Below, piece after piece: positions 11,601-19,765 of a stretch of 64,000 nt of DNA. The notes beneath the pieces were generated by a model, which ran no database searches, was not told the DNA's origin, and saw nothing but the letters and a program-made list of their open reading frames with translations. The stretch is taken from assembly GCF_900112355.1 (NCBI RefSeq), contig NZ_FOLM01000004.1:186001-250000 (forward strand). Reading direction: 5' to 3'. This stretch comes from Streptomyces aidingensis. GTDB lineage: Bacteria > Actinomycetota > Actinomycetes > Streptomycetales > Streptomycetaceae. Each line of letters begins with the position of its first letter. Position 1 is the stretch's first letter. The translations under genes and the position numbers were made by a program.

Positions 11601-12157
11601 GCCTCGATGCCCCACAGCACGCGGTTGGCGATACCGGCGTGCTCGACCACGACGCCCTTGGGCGTGCCCGTCGAGCCGGAGGTGAACACCATGTAGGCGG
11701 CGCGCCGGTGCGGCGTCGGGCCGCCTGACACGGTGGGATCCGGCGGCGGGCCCGGCACGTCGGTCCGTACCACCGCCGGCGGTGCCGGTGCTGCGGCGTC
11801 GGGGGCGGCGTCGGGGGCGGTCAGGACGGGCGCGTGGTCGGCCAGCAGCACGGTGGCCCCGGCCAGCGCCAGGACCCGGGCCCGGCGTTCCGCGGGCGCC
11901 AGCGGATCGACGGGGACGTAAGCCGCGCCGGCCAGCCAGGTGCCCAGCACCGCGGCGACCAGGTCCGGGCCGGGGGCGACCAGAATGCCGACCGCCGACT
12001 CCGGGCCGACGCCGTGCACGCGCAGCGCGGCCGCGAGCCGCCCGGCCCGCTCGCCCAGTTCGTGATAGGTGACGGTCCCGTCCGGGGCGATCACGGCGGG
12101 GGAGTCCGGGTGTCGCCGGACCGAGTCCAGGATGAGTTCCGGCAGCATGACGGACAC
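8648..12157 (-). CDS. NRPS, A-PCP-C-PCP, 1169 aa
   Basis: A complete adenylation domain has FTSGSTGTPKG (about residue 153), NTYGPTE (about 294), the RTGDLV region and ASGKTDR (about 500). Reading the specificity positions by eye against GrsA gives D-A-W-Q-C-A-T-I-D. This is nearest to Gln/Glu-type codes from memory, but not identical, so the substrate is tentative. PCP1 has LGGHSL (about 565). The condensation domain has canonical SHHIAGDGWS (about 746). PCP2 has HGGTSL (about 1111). The start is GTG, 3 nt after the stop of the upstream A-MbtH gene, so the two are likely translated together. The order suggests that this protein activates one residue and condenses an upstream or trans-loaded aminoacyl group before handing the chain to the next protein. 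Confidence 0.93.
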   Translation of the reverse strand: MSVMLPELILDSVRRHPDSPAVIAPDGTVTYHELGERAGRLAAALRVHGVGPESAVGILVAPGPDLVAAVLGTWLAGAAYVPVDPLAPAERRARVLALAGATVLLADHAPVLTAPDAAPDAAAPAPPAVVRTDVPGPPPDPTVSGGPTPHRRAAYMVFTSGSTGTPKGVVVEHAGIANRVLWGIEALGLTAADRILQKTPLTFDAAAWEVLAPLVTGAPVVFGSPDAGRDATALVASLRETGATVLQVVPSLLRLLAAEPGLEECRALRTVCCAGEPLHAELCERVRRRVDVEIWNTYGPTECSIDITAARFDPAQRSGPVPIGRPIDNMRVRLLPAGAAPGSAPDTGEPQHGPDTLFELYAAGPGVARGYHGDPAQTAERFLPDPAGPPGARMYRTGDLVRRAADGTLSFVRRADAQVKINGVRIEPGEVEAALERHPSVVAAAAAPVDDPRGPRRLGAWVVTAGGGEPSGLLDFLRQRLPASLVPSVITTVPALPVTASGKTDRSRLPEPDWERRPARARENGGEAADGTAVTRPTTEQALVLAAWREVLGVGEVDLDDDFFRLGGHSLLMTRLSVVLAETSGVELDFRELFFAATPRRQAELLTEVARTGPIGTLPDGARIPLSPGQERFWLQDRLNPGSPEYLLPILCWFPSAVPERTIREAVELLVARHEPLRTRYAMDADGLHAVVLPAPVVPDFQAVDTTPAEAVRQARAALAEGFDLAAAPPVRYRLIRDGGDEQLLLVVSHHIAGDGWSSRVLERDLRELVEAAGRGRPAALAGLPVRYRDAVAWQRDRLTPEVAAEQLGYWRTALDGMAPLELPGAPERPRYRGIEGAAVEVALPAGDSEALLAAGRAAGVSAHSVFLTLWTVLLARAAGHWDFGVGTPHAGRDRPELHDLVGLFINVVVIRARLDPQVSFRTAVERVGRVCREAFAHGAVPFEQVANEVEPERDQSRTPVFQTLFTLSGDGMVGQEVGERDLRLLAEIWKVARTDVGLTLWPHRAGGFGGAVEYAVQVMSEHTARELAERFRALAAVFAADPDLPVGTPLPQSTATAAGNAGRGDDGAGAPAAGETTGETSGESLVTATVLGFIREVLQRDDVGPEDNVLSHGGTSLMAARLLWNIQNAFGVEVSMRVFFDRPTAAALAEEVGRLLQAELDGQAVSAG

Positions 12158-12160
12158 CGG

Positions 12161-14689
12161 TCAGCTCCCTGTGGTGCGGCGGACACTGAGCGGACGCAGG
12201 TCCCGCCACACCTCGGAAATCCGGGTGAGGCAGTCCTGCCGGGTGCCGGTGAAGCCCTCGGCCCGCCAGCCCGGCGGGGGCTCGCGGTCCGCCGGCCACA
12301 GGGAGTACTGCTCCTCGTGGTTGAGCACCACCTGGTGGAGCGGCTCCGAGGAGGAGGCGTCGTGCTCGGCCGGGTTCTCGTTCACCGTGCTCCTTTCACC
12401 GGTTTCGCGGGGCTTGCTGATGTCACGGGTATCGGGGGCGTCGCGCACATCACGGTCACCGGCACCGGCACCGGCGCCGGACGGCGAGGGACGCGGGGCC
12501 GGGCCGCCGCCCCGTCCCGCCCGGCCCGGCAGCAGCGCCTGGAGGGCGCCCCGGTCCACCTTGCCGTTGGCGGTCAGCGGCAGGGCGTCCACCACCACCA
12601 CATCGGACGGGACCATGTAGTCGGGCAGCTCCCGGGACAGCCGGGCACGCACCCGCGCCGGGTCCGGCGCACTCTCCGGCGCCGGGTCCGCGGCGACGAG
12701 GAACGCGGCCAGGCGCGCGGGCCGCCCCACCGCCGCCACCACGGCGTCGGCGACGCCCGGGATGCGGCGCAGGGCCTGGCGCACCTCGCCGGCCTCGACC
12801 CGGTAGCCGCGGATCTTGAGCTGGTGGTCGGTGCGGCCGAGGAATTCCAGGTCGCCCGAGTCGGTCCAGGCGGCCCGGTCTCCGGTCCGGTAGAGCCGGG
12901 ACCCGGGTGCGCCGTAGGGGTCGGGGAGGAAACGTTCCGCGGTGCGCGCCGGCTCCCCCAGATAGCCGTAGGCGACCCCGTCACCGCCGACGCACACCTC
13001 GCCCGGCACCCCGGCCGGCACCGGTTCGAGCAGCTCGTCGAGCACATACATCGTGGTGTGGGGGATGGGCCGGCCCAGGGGGATCAGACCGTGCGGATCG
13101 GGATCGTCCACCACCTCGCCGGAGTTCCCCACGGTGATCTCGGTCGGGCCGTACTCGGTGGCGACCGCGGTGCCGCCCGGCCCCGCCAGGTCCAGCCACC
13201 GCCGGGCCAGCTCACCGGTGAAGGCGTCACCTCCCGCGATCACCAGGCCGGCCAGGTCGTGCGCCTGCCGCGGCGTCAGTTCCAGGCTCAGCATGTTGAG
13301 ATGCCCGGGGGTGCACTTGACAAAGCTGTACGGGCTGCCCGCCGCCAGGAGCGCGCCCAGGTCCGCCGGGTCCAGCGGATCGGGCAGCAGATCCACTGTC
13401 TGCCCCGTGACGAGCGGCGTGAACAGGCTCGGCACCCCCAGGTCGAAGCCGATGGAGGTGAAGAACGGCGAACCGCCCGTCCCCCGGGAGGCGTAGTTCT
13501 CGGCGGTCCACCAGATGTAGTTGACCAGGCCGGCGTGGTGCACCAGGACGCCCTTGGGGCGTCCCGTGGAGCCCGAGGTGTACATCACATACGCCGGGCT
13601 TCCCGGGCCCGGCCGCACCGCGGGGCCGCCGGCCGGAGGGCGGCCGGCCGGCGGCGCGGCGTCCGGCACCAGGGTCTCCACCCCCGCGACGCCCTCCCAC
13701 AGCGGCAGGTGCGCGGCATCCGTCAGCACCTGCCGGCACCGCGCGGAGGCGGCCATGGTGTGCAGCCGGGCGGCGGGCAGGCTCACGTCCAGCGGCAGAT
13801 ACGGCGCCCCGGTCTTCCATACGCCGAGCAGCGCCGGCAGCAGGTCCGGGCCGCTGCGCAGCGACACCCCGACCGGCAGCTCCGGCCCCGCCCCGCGCGC
13901 CGCCAGCAGCGCCGCGACGCGGTCGGAGCGCTCGTCCAGCTCCCGGTAGCCGATGACGGTGCCCGGGCACCGCACCGCGGGTGCGTCCGGGCTGCGCCGC
14001 GCCTGCTCCTGGAACAGGTCCAGGACGGTTCCCGGTCCGCGCTCGGCACTCCCGCCCGAGCTCCACCGCTCCAGCACCGCGCGCCGCTCCGCGTCCGGCA
14101 GGCACGCGGCCCGCACATCGCCGTCCGGGTCGGCGGCGGCGGTGCGCAGCGCGCAGCGGTACAGCTCCGTGAGCCGGTCGAACGCGGTGCGGGAGAGCAC
14201 CCGCCCGTCGGCGGACAGCCGCAGCCGGTCGCCCTTCCGCGCCGTCACCACCAGCCCGTACCGGCCGGATGGCCCGGGATCGGTGGCGGCGGCGGTGTCG
14301 AACAGCACGGTATCCGGGGAGTCCGGAGTGTCCGGGGTGTCCGGGGAGTCCGGGGAGCCAGGGGTGGCCTCACCGGCCTCCGGTGCCGGGCCGCCCGCCG
14401 GAGGGGTCAGCGCCGCGGTGAGTTCCCGCCAGGTGCGCACCCGCCGCAGATCGACCCGCAGCTCGCTCTCCCTGCCGTCGTCCAGCCGGACGGCGGTGCG
14501 GAACCGCCGGTCCTCCGACAGCATGCCCAGCACCTTGACATGGACCGCCAGCAGCACCGCCGGCTCCGTGCCCGGGTCCGTCTCCACGACCGCCTGGTAC
14601 CGCACGTGAGCATCGGCCGCGTCGGCCGCGTCGGCCGTGTGCCCCGGCCGCCAGGCCGTGGGCAGCGACATCATCCCGTCCCCGGTCAT
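12161..14689 (-). CDS. Stand-alone adenylation enzyme with C-terminal MbtH domain (842 aa)
   Basis: Residues 1-200 look like the C-terminal part of a condensation domain without the HHxxxDG motif. A full adenylation domain follows with [12 protein letters not shown] (about 365), TEYGPTE (about 508) and ANGKVDR (about 706). There is no carrier protein after it. After a flexible linker, residues about 773-838 form an MbtH-like domain ([14 protein letters not shown], then [14 protein letters not shown]), which normally is a separate ~70-aa chaperone of A domains. The hand-read specificity positions are D-L-P-K-V-A-E-V-G, close to Asp/Asn-type codes such as DLTKLGEVG. The enzyme must load a PCP on another protein. 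The ATG overlaps the upstream thioesterase stop as ATGA. A Ser-Pro-Asp-Thr repeat lies in the N-terminal part (about nt 14313-14360). Confidence 0.9.
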   Translation of the reverse strand: MTGDGMMSLPTAWRPGHTADAADAADAHVRYQAVVETDPGTEPAVLLAVHVKVLGMLSEDRRFRTAVRLDDGRESELRVDLRRVRTWRELTAALTPPAGGPAPEAGEATPGSPDSPDTPDTPDSPDTVLFDTAAATDPGPSGRYGLVVTARKGDRLRLSADGRVLSRTAFDRLTELYRCALRTAAADPDGDVRAACLPDAERRAVLERWSSGGSAERGPGTVLDLFQEQARRSPDAPAVRCPGTVIGYRELDERSDRVAALLAARGAGPELPVGVSLRSGPDLLPALLGVWKTGAPYLPLDVSLPAARLHTMAASARCRQVLTDAAHLPLWEGVAGVETLVPDAAPPAGRPPAGGPAVRPGPGSPAYVMYTSGSTGRPKGVLVHHAGLVNYIWWTAENYASRGTGGSPFFTSIGFDLGVPSLFTPLVTGQTVDLLPDPLDPADLGALLAAGSPYSFVKCTPGHLNMLSLELTPRQAHDLAGLVIAGGDAFTGELARRWLDLAGPGGTAVATEYGPTEITVGNSGEVVDDPDPHGLIPLGRPIPHTTMYVLDELLEPVPAGVPGEVCVGGDGVAYGYLGEPARTAERFLPDPYGAPGSRLYRTGDRAAWTDSGDLEFLGRTDHQLKIRGYRVEAGEVRQALRRIPGVADAVVAAVGRPARLAAFLVAADPAPESAPDPARVRARLSRELPDYMVPSDVVVVDALPLTANGKVDRGALQALLPGRAGRGGGPAPRPSPSGAGAGAGDRDVRDAPDTRDISKPRETGERSTVNENPAEHDASSSEPLHQVVLNHEEQYSLWPADREPPPGWRAEGFTGTRQDCLTRISEVWRDLRPLSVRRTTGS

Positions 14690-15450
14690 CGCCGCACCCC
14701 GGCGTGGAGCAGGTCCTGGAGCAGCGCGGCCACCGCCGCGCCCGCGTGCCGCAGCAGATAGTGCGGGGCGTCCAGCATGTGCAGCGAGAAGGCGGCGGTG
14801 GTCTCACCGGCCCACGCCCGCAGCGCCTGTTCGGACACGAACCGGTCCTGCCGCCCGCCGATCACCGTGAGCGGTGCGGTGAGCGCGGGCCCCGGGGAGT
14901 ACCGCAGCCGCTCGACCACGCGGTAGTCCGCCCGCAGCACCCGCTCGAACATCGCCATCAGATCCGGGTCGGCCAGCACCTGCCGGGCCGTCCCGCCGTA
15001 GTCGGCCACCCGGGCCAGCAACTCGTCCCGGGGCAGCAGATGCAGCGGGTCCGGGATGTCGCGCACCGACGGCCCCTCGGCCGAGGAGACCACCACCAGG
15101 GCCGGTGCCGGGCCGCCCGAGAGCTGGAGCCGGCGGGCGCACTCATACGCCAGAACACTGCCGGAGCAGTGGCCGAGCAGCACGAAGGGACGGTCCAGCA
15201 GCGGCAGCAGCGCGGTCAGCACCGCGTCCACCGCCTGCCCGGGATCGTCCAGCAGCGGCTCGTGCAGCCGGTTCTCCCGCCCCGGGAAGCGCACCGCGCA
15301 CAGTTCGACTCCGGCGGGCAGCAGCTCCGTCCACTCGTTGAACGCCGCGCCACCGGCCCCGACATGCGGAAAGCACACCAGCCGCAGTGCCGGGTCGGGA
15401 ACCTTCCGCGGCCGGGCGAACCAGCGCGTCGGTGTACCCGCACCATTCAC
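14686..15450 (-). CDS. Type II thioesterase
   Basis: A 254-aa alpha/beta hydrolase of the editing thioesterase family. It has the nucleophile motif GHCSG (about residue 91, Ser present), the acid in GGRQDRFV (about 197) and the His in DAPHYLL (about 228). Such enzymes clear misprimed or stalled carrier proteins in PKS/NRPS systems. I choose the GTG at 15450, which overlaps the upstream stop as GTGA and has GAGGGGG 9 nt upstream; an in-frame TTG three codons earlier is less likely. The gene ends in an ATGA overlap with the A-MbtH gene. Confidence 0.92.
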   Translation of the reverse strand: MNGAGTPTRWFARPRKVPDPALRLVCFPHVGAGGAAFNEWTELLPAGVELCAVRFPGRENRLHEPLLDDPGQAVDAVLTALLPLLDRPFVLLGHCSGSVLAYECARRLQLSGGPAPALVVVSSAEGPSVRDIPDPLHLLPRDELLARVADYGGTARQVLADPDLMAMFERVLRADYRVVERLRYSPGPALTAPLTVIGGRQDRFVSEQALRAWAGETTAAFSLHMLDAPHYLLRHAGAAVAALLQDLLHAGVRR

Positions 15451-16616
15451 GACCCACAACCCCCTCGCAGCGCCTCGGCGAGACGCGGATCACGCAGCGC
15501 GCCCGCCGGTGAGCGCAGACCGTGTTCCAGGCGGCACACCTCCATCGCGGCCGGCGCCGCGGGCCGCCACACCTTTTCGGCACGCGCCAGGTCCGCCTCG
15601 TCCACGGCCAGCAGCGCCGGACCGTCGAAGCCGCCGGGGCGGTGCCCGCCGGCCGCGGCGGTCAGCTTCACCCAGGCCGCCTGCATCCGGACGAGTTCCG
15701 CGGGAGAACCCGCGTCCCGGAACCAGCCGGCCGCATGGGAGCGGTCCAGCAGCTCCCGCGCGCCGTCCTCGTCGCCCAGCCCGAACCGGGCGCCCAGCTG
15801 CGCGACCCGCTCGGCCAGCAGGGCGGTCCGCCCCGGCACCGCGGCGTCCAGCGGCTCGGGGGACACCAGCGCCAGCAGCCCGACCTGCCTCCCGGCCGCG
15901 CGCAGCGCCCGGGCCGTCTCGCCGGCGAACACCGCGCCGAGGCCGAATCCGGCGATCGACACCGGTCCGTCCGGCTGGCGGGCGCCTACCGCCCGGGCCA
16001 CGGCGTGGGCGGCCCGGACGATTCCCGCGCCGTCGGTGACCGTGCCGTCGAGGCCCGGCAGGCGCAGGCCGTGCAGCGGGCGGCCGAGTCCCCACCGCAG
16101 CAGCGCCTCCCGCTCGGCCGTGCGGTGGCTGTCGGAGTGGATCACGAACAGCGGCGGCGGGCCGTGCGGCTCCTCCGGCCGCGTCCCGTCGTCCACCGTG
16201 TCCACTGTGTCCACCGTGTCCACTGTGTCCACCGCGTCCACCGGGTCCATCGCGTCCACCGGGTCCATCGCGGCGTCCGCGGGGCCGTCCCCCGCGTCGT
16301 CCACCATGCCGTCCAGCGCGGCGCTCACCAGGTCCAGCAGCCGGCGCGGCGCCCGGCCGGCGTGGCGCACCGTCACCGCCTCCGCCAGCCGCGCCGGTGT
16401 GGAGTGCCGCAGGGCCTGCGAAGTACGCAGCTCCAGCCCTTGCCGGCGAGCCTCCAGCACGATGTCCAGGACGGCGAGGGAGTCGCCACCCAGCTCGAAG
16501 AAGTCGTCGTCGGGGCCCACCGGGCAGCCGAAAAACCCGCCCCACACCGAGCACAGCAAGGTCTCGACGGCGTGCGTGGGCATGGGCATCGGCAGTTCGC
16601 CCACTGCGCTGGTCAC
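15447..16616 (-). CDS. PCP-thioesterase-like protein lacking the catalytic serine
   Basis: This is the first gene of the leftward NRPS operon. Residues about 10-80 are a carrier protein with ELGGDSL (about 40). A low-complexity linker of Val-Asp-Thr/Ala-Met units follows. The C-terminal 250 residues have the layout of an NRPS/PKS thioesterase, but the nucleophile elbow reads GFGLG (about residue 221): the Ser expected in GxSxG is Gly, so hydrolysis or cyclisation by this domain is doubtful. GTG at 16616 (389 aa) has AGGAGAGG at suitable distance; a GTG at 16625 is an alternative. The frame stays open much further upstream, but that would overlap the divergent oxygenase gene. Confidence 0.85.
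   Translation of the reverse strand: MTSAVGELPMPMPTHAVETLLCSVWGGFFGCPVGPDDDFFELGGDSLAVLDIVLEARRQGLELRTSQALRHSTPARLAEAVTVRHAGRAPRRLLDLVSAALDGMVDDAGDGPADAAMDPVDAMDPVDAVDTVDTVDTVDTVDDGTRPEEPHGPPPLFVIHSDSHRTAEREALLRWGLGRPLHGLRLPGLDGTVTDGAGIVRAAHAVARAVGARQPDGPVSIAGFGLGAVFAGETARALRAAGRQVGLLALVSPEPLDAAVPGRTALLAERVAQLGARFGLGDEDGARELLDRSHAAGWFRDAGSPAELVRMQAAWVKLTAAAGGHRPGGFDGPALLAVDEADLARAEKVWRPAAPAAMEVCRLEHGLRSPAGALRDPRLAEALRGGCGS
16191..16270 (-). repeat. 9-bp tandem repeats in the PCP-TE linker
   Basis: About eight imperfect copies of a 9-bp unit (gtccaccgt and variants on the plus strand) encode the Val-Asp-Thr / Met-Asp-Pro rich linker of the PCP-TE protein. Confidence 0.85.
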
Positions 16617-16836
16617 TTCGGTCACCTCTCCTGCCGCTCGCCGGCCGGGCAGCTCCGCGGCACCGCGCCGCCTGGCGCGCAGCACCGCCTGGCGAGCTTC
16701 GTCTCCGCGTCCGTGCGTGGGCCAGGCATCGGGGCGGCAAGTTGCCCGCGGCGAGTTGCCGGTCCCATGCCTGGAAGGTCTGTGCGAACGGCGACGAAGG
16801 TGACACCGATTCATCACACCTTCCGCCGAGGGAGAC
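16617..16836. promoter_or_regulatory. Divergent promoter region of the NRPS operon and the oxygenase operon
   Basis: 220 bp without a gene separate the leftward NRPS operon from the rightward oxygenase. AGGAGAGG for the leftward gene (about 16626-16634, complement) and GAGGGAG for the rightward gene (about 16828-16834) are visible. I cannot assign -35/-10 boxes with confidence. Confidence 0.5.
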
Positions 16837-17835
16837 ATGGACGTGACGGCAGGACCCGCCACCGAGACGGACGCGCCGGCGCGCGACAGGATGCGGATCG
16901 GGCTGACGCCGCAGGAGGCGACGGGCATCGCCGCCCTGGCCGAGAGGCTCTCCCGGACCGAGCCGGGCGCCGTTGACCACCCCGACTGGATCGCGGCCGC
17001 ACGCACCGCGAGCTGCGAGCTGCCCGTCCGGCTGCTCCAGGCGGTCCGCGCCTATCGCAACGATCCGGGAGCGGACGGCCTGCTGCTGATCAGCGGCCTG
17101 CCGATCTCCGGCGAGACCCTGCCGCCCACCCCGAACGCGCCGGGGTCCGTCGAGCCCGCGGCCACCGGTCCGGCCGCGATCGCGATGCTGATCGGCATCC
17201 AGCTCGGCGAGATCATCGCCTACCGGGACGAGAAGGGCGGGGCGCTGGTGCAGAACGTCGTCCCGGTGCCGGCCCTGGAGAGCTCGCAGAGCAACGGCGG
17301 CTCGGTATCACTGGAGTTCCACACCGAGAACGCCTTCCACCCCAACCGTCCCGACTATGTCGGGCTGCTGTGCCTGCGGCCGGCCCGGGAGGGCGTCGGC
17401 ACGCACATCGCGTCCATCCGGCGCGCCCTGCCGCTGCTCGCCGAGCGGGACATCGCCGTCCTGCGCGAGCCCCGGTTCATGACCGCCGCACCGCCGTCGT
17501 TCAACAGCCTCGGCTGCTCCTCCCTCCACCCGGTGCTGTCCGGCGATCCCGGTGACCCGGACATCAGGGTGGACTTCCACGCCACCTCCGCGCGTGACGA
17601 GGAAGGCGCCAGGGCGCTGGAAGGACTGCGGTCCGCCCTGGAATCGGTGCGCAGCGCCCCGGAGCTGGGGACGGGCGAGATGGCGTTTCTCGACAACCGG
17701 CTGGTGGTCCATGGCCGCGGCGCCTTCACCCCGCGCTACGACGGATCGGACCGGTGGCTGCACCGCGTCTTCGTCCACCTCGACAACCGCCGCAACCGGG
17801 ACCGCCGCAGCGGCGGCGGCGCCGTGCTGGTCTGA
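16837..17835 (+). CDS. Fe(II)/2-oxoglutarate-dependent oxygenase, clavaminate synthase/AsnO type
   Basis: A 332-aa protein with the facial triad of this family: FHTEN gives His162 and Glu164 (HxE rather than HxD), and VVHGRG gives His292. Arg310 in WLHRVFV is placed to bind 2-oxoglutarate. The HxE variant is typical of AsnO/VioC-like enzymes, which hydroxylate the beta carbon of amino acids such as Asn or Arg. Here it likely supplies a beta-hydroxy amino acid to the NRPS, either as free substrate or on a carrier. The neighbouring A domain with an Asp/Asn-like code makes a hydroxy-Asp/Asn residue a reasonable guess only. The start is ATG with GAGGGAG just upstream. The next gene begins 5 nt after its stop. 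Confidence 0.88.
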   Translation: MDVTAGPATETDAPARDRMRIGLTPQEATGIAALAERLSRTEPGAVDHPDWIAAARTASCELPVRLLQAVRAYRNDPGADGLLLISGLPISGETLPPTPNAPGSVEPAATGPAAIAMLIGIQLGEIIAYRDEKGGALVQNVVPVPALESSQSNGGSVSLEFHTENAFHPNRPDYVGLLCLRPAREGVGTHIASIRRALPLLAERDIAVLREPRFMTAAPPSFNSLGCSSLHPVLSGDPGDPDIRVDFHATSARDEEGARALEGLRSALESVRSAPELGTGEMAFLDNRLVVHGRGAFTPRYDGSDRWLHRVFVHLDNRRNRDRRSGGGAVLV

Positions 17836-17840
17836 TTCCG

Positions 17841-19439
17841 ATGACGATGCCGCCGACGAAGCTGACCCGAGGGCAAGAGGGCATGTGGCTGGTCGTCCAG
17901 GAAAGCGCGGGCGGACCGCTGCCGGCCTGGATACTGCAGGATCTGACCGTCGAATTCGACCCCGCTTCGGCCGTGATGACCGGTGCGGAGGCGCTGGCCG
18001 CCGTGGTGCGCCGGCACGAAGGGCTGCGCACCACCGTCGGTGCGGACCCGGCGGGCTCCCCGGTCCAGATCGTGCACGACGACGTACGCCCGGACGTCGA
18101 GACGGTCGTCACGGACGCCGCCGGCTTCCGGGAGGCGAAGCGCGCTCTGCTGGACCGCCTGTCGCGGGACCCCTTCGACCTGGGCGGGGAGCTCCCGTTC
18201 CGCGCGGGCCTGGTGGACTGCGGCACCCGCCAGGCACTGGTGATCGTCTTCCAGCACATCGCGATGGACCGGTGGGGTCTGCGCCTGGTCTACGAGGAGC
18301 TTCTGGAGGCCCTCACCCGCGGGCGGGTGGACCGGCCCCGTCCGATGCAGCCGCGCGAGGTGGCGGCCCGGGAGGATTCCCCGGAAGGGCGGCGGCGCAA
18401 CGAAATGGCCCTGACGTATCTGGAGCAGTGCCTGCAAAGCGCCCCGCAGTCCCTCTTCACGGAGAGCGAGAACGACGGCGAGCCCCACTTCACCTCCACC
18501 TATCTGCATTCGCCGGCCGGCCACCGCGCGGCCCGGCAGATCGCCGACCGGTGCCAGGTCACCGAGCCGGCGGTCTGGCTCTCCGTCCTGGCGGTCTACT
18601 ACGCGCTGAGCTCCGGGGTCGACGGGTGCCGGTTCCTCATGCAGGCGGTCAATCGCGTCGAGAAGTCCGAGCTGACGGTGGTGGGGAAAATGGCGCGGAC
18701 CGTCCCGGTCTTCTTCGACCTCTCCGGGAATCCCGGCTTCTTCCGGATCGCCCAGCGGGTCCTGCGGACCACGGTCCGGGCCATGCGCAGCGCCAACTTC
18801 TCCAACGGGCAGTACGACGAGATCGTGCGGAGGGTGCAGGACCGGAGAGGCATCCACTTCCGGGATCAGGTCTTCGTCAACTACCTGCAGGAACTCGCCC
18901 CGGAACTCGCGGCGGACGACGAACCGGACGGAATCAGCGGCCGTGCGGTCACGCGGGAGTCCACTCACGGCCCGTCGGTCGAGTTCACCGTCCTGTCCGG
19001 ACGGGACGTCGTCACGCTGGACGTGGACCGGCGCTACTTCAAGGATCCGGAAGGCGTGCTGCACTGGCTCGACAGCCTGCTCGTTCAGCTGGCGGACGCC
19101 GGGGACATCCCGCTCGGCGAACTGCCGATGCCGCCGGAGATCCAGCCGACGGCGGGTCTGGTCCGCTGTGACAACTGCTGGGTCAGCCTGCCGGAGATCG
19201 CGGCAGCGCTGGAATCCCACCCCGCCGTGCGCTCGGCCCGGGTATCGGTGAGCGAGAACGAGGGAGCGGAACGCCTGGTGGCGCACGTCCACCCGGCTCA
19301 CGGCGACGTCCCGGTCGAAGAACTCCGCGCCCACCTCACCCAGCGCCTGCCCGACAGCTCCACCCTGATGGTGCCGCACCACTTCGTCCTCACCCACCCC
19401 GGCACCCCCCTCACCCCCACCCCGGCCAACCACCCCTGA
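17841..19439 (+). CDS. Free-standing condensation enzyme with vestigial A-domain tail
   Basis: A 532-aa protein related to NRPS condensation domains. The active-site motif reads QHIAMDRWG (His139, Asp143): the catalytic second His and the Asp are kept, while the first His is Gln and the Gly after Asp is Arg. Residues about 440-530 resemble the C-terminal subdomain of an adenylation domain (LPEIAAALESHPAVRSARV to PLTPTPANHP), but end where the catalytic Lys motif would be, so no adenylation is possible. Free-standing C domains can make the final amide or ester bond or offload the chain to a soluble nucleophile. It is co-transcribed with the oxygenase (5-nt gap). I chose ATG 17841 because upstream in-frame starts overlap the oxygenase. 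Confidence 0.85.
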   Translation: MTMPPTKLTRGQEGMWLVVQESAGGPLPAWILQDLTVEFDPASAVMTGAEALAAVVRRHEGLRTTVGADPAGSPVQIVHDDVRPDVETVVTDAAGFREAKRALLDRLSRDPFDLGGELPFRAGLVDCGTRQALVIVFQHIAMDRWGLRLVYEELLEALTRGRVDRPRPMQPREVAAREDSPEGRRRNEMALTYLEQCLQSAPQSLFTESENDGEPHFTSTYLHSPAGHRAARQIADRCQVTEPAVWLSVLAVYYALSSGVDGCRFLMQAVNRVEKSELTVVGKMARTVPVFFDLSGNPGFFRIAQRVLRTTVRAMRSANFSNGQYDEIVRRVQDRRGIHFRDQVFVNYLQELAPELAADDEPDGISGRAVTRESTHGPSVEFTVLSGRDVVTLDVDRRYFKDPEGVLHWLDSLLVQLADAGDIPLGELPMPPEIQPTAGLVRCDNCWVSLPEIAAALESHPAVRSARVSVSENEGAERLVAHVHPAHGDVPVEELRAHLTQRLPDSSTLMVPHHFVLTHPGTPLTPTPANHP

Positions 19440-19486
19440 GCCACCCCCGGCCCGCCGTACGTCCACCAGGCTGGAGGGCAATCACC

Positions 19487-19765
19487 GTCAGGCGCACATC
19501 CCGCTGCGAGACGACCGGCGCCGTCTGGCGCAGCAGCAGCTACAGCAACCAGGCGGGTGGGGACTGCGTCGAGGCGGCCACGGCTCCCCGGCGCCGGGCC
19601 TTCCCGGTCCGTGACGGCAAGGCCCCCGGCGGCGCGGCGCCGGCCTTCCCGGCACCGTCCTGGGCCGCCTTCATACGCGAACTGAGCGCCGACTTCTCCC
19701 GCCCGTGCGGTCCGCTTCACCGGCCGTGCCACAGGCGTTCCAGGTCCACCAGTTCCACGTCATGA
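19487..19765 (+). pseudogene. DUF397-like remnant without a normal start codon
   Basis: The frame translates as WRSSSYSNQAGGDCVEAA, then FPVRDGKAPGG and SWAAFIREL, which is the DUF397 pattern (WRKSSYS, NCVEVA, VAVRDSK). A GGAGGG lies 8 nt before a GTC codon where a start would be expected (19487), and there is no ATG/GTG/TTG nearby. The frame then runs into the antisense end of the ATPase gene until TGA at 19765. DUF397 proteins normally sit next to a Scr1-type XRE regulator; none is adjacent here. It is either a decayed copy or a gene with a mutated start. Confidence 0.6.

Noticed and set aside
4490..14761. Very long plus-strand frames opposite the NRPS genes
   Set aside because: Translations are Arg/Gly/His/Pro-rich with no domain motifs, while the minus strand shows clear C, A and PCP motifs.
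16617..17006. Upstream extension of the PCP-TE frame
   Set aside because: It would overlap the divergent oxygenase gene, and a well-placed ribosome binding site supports the start at 16616.
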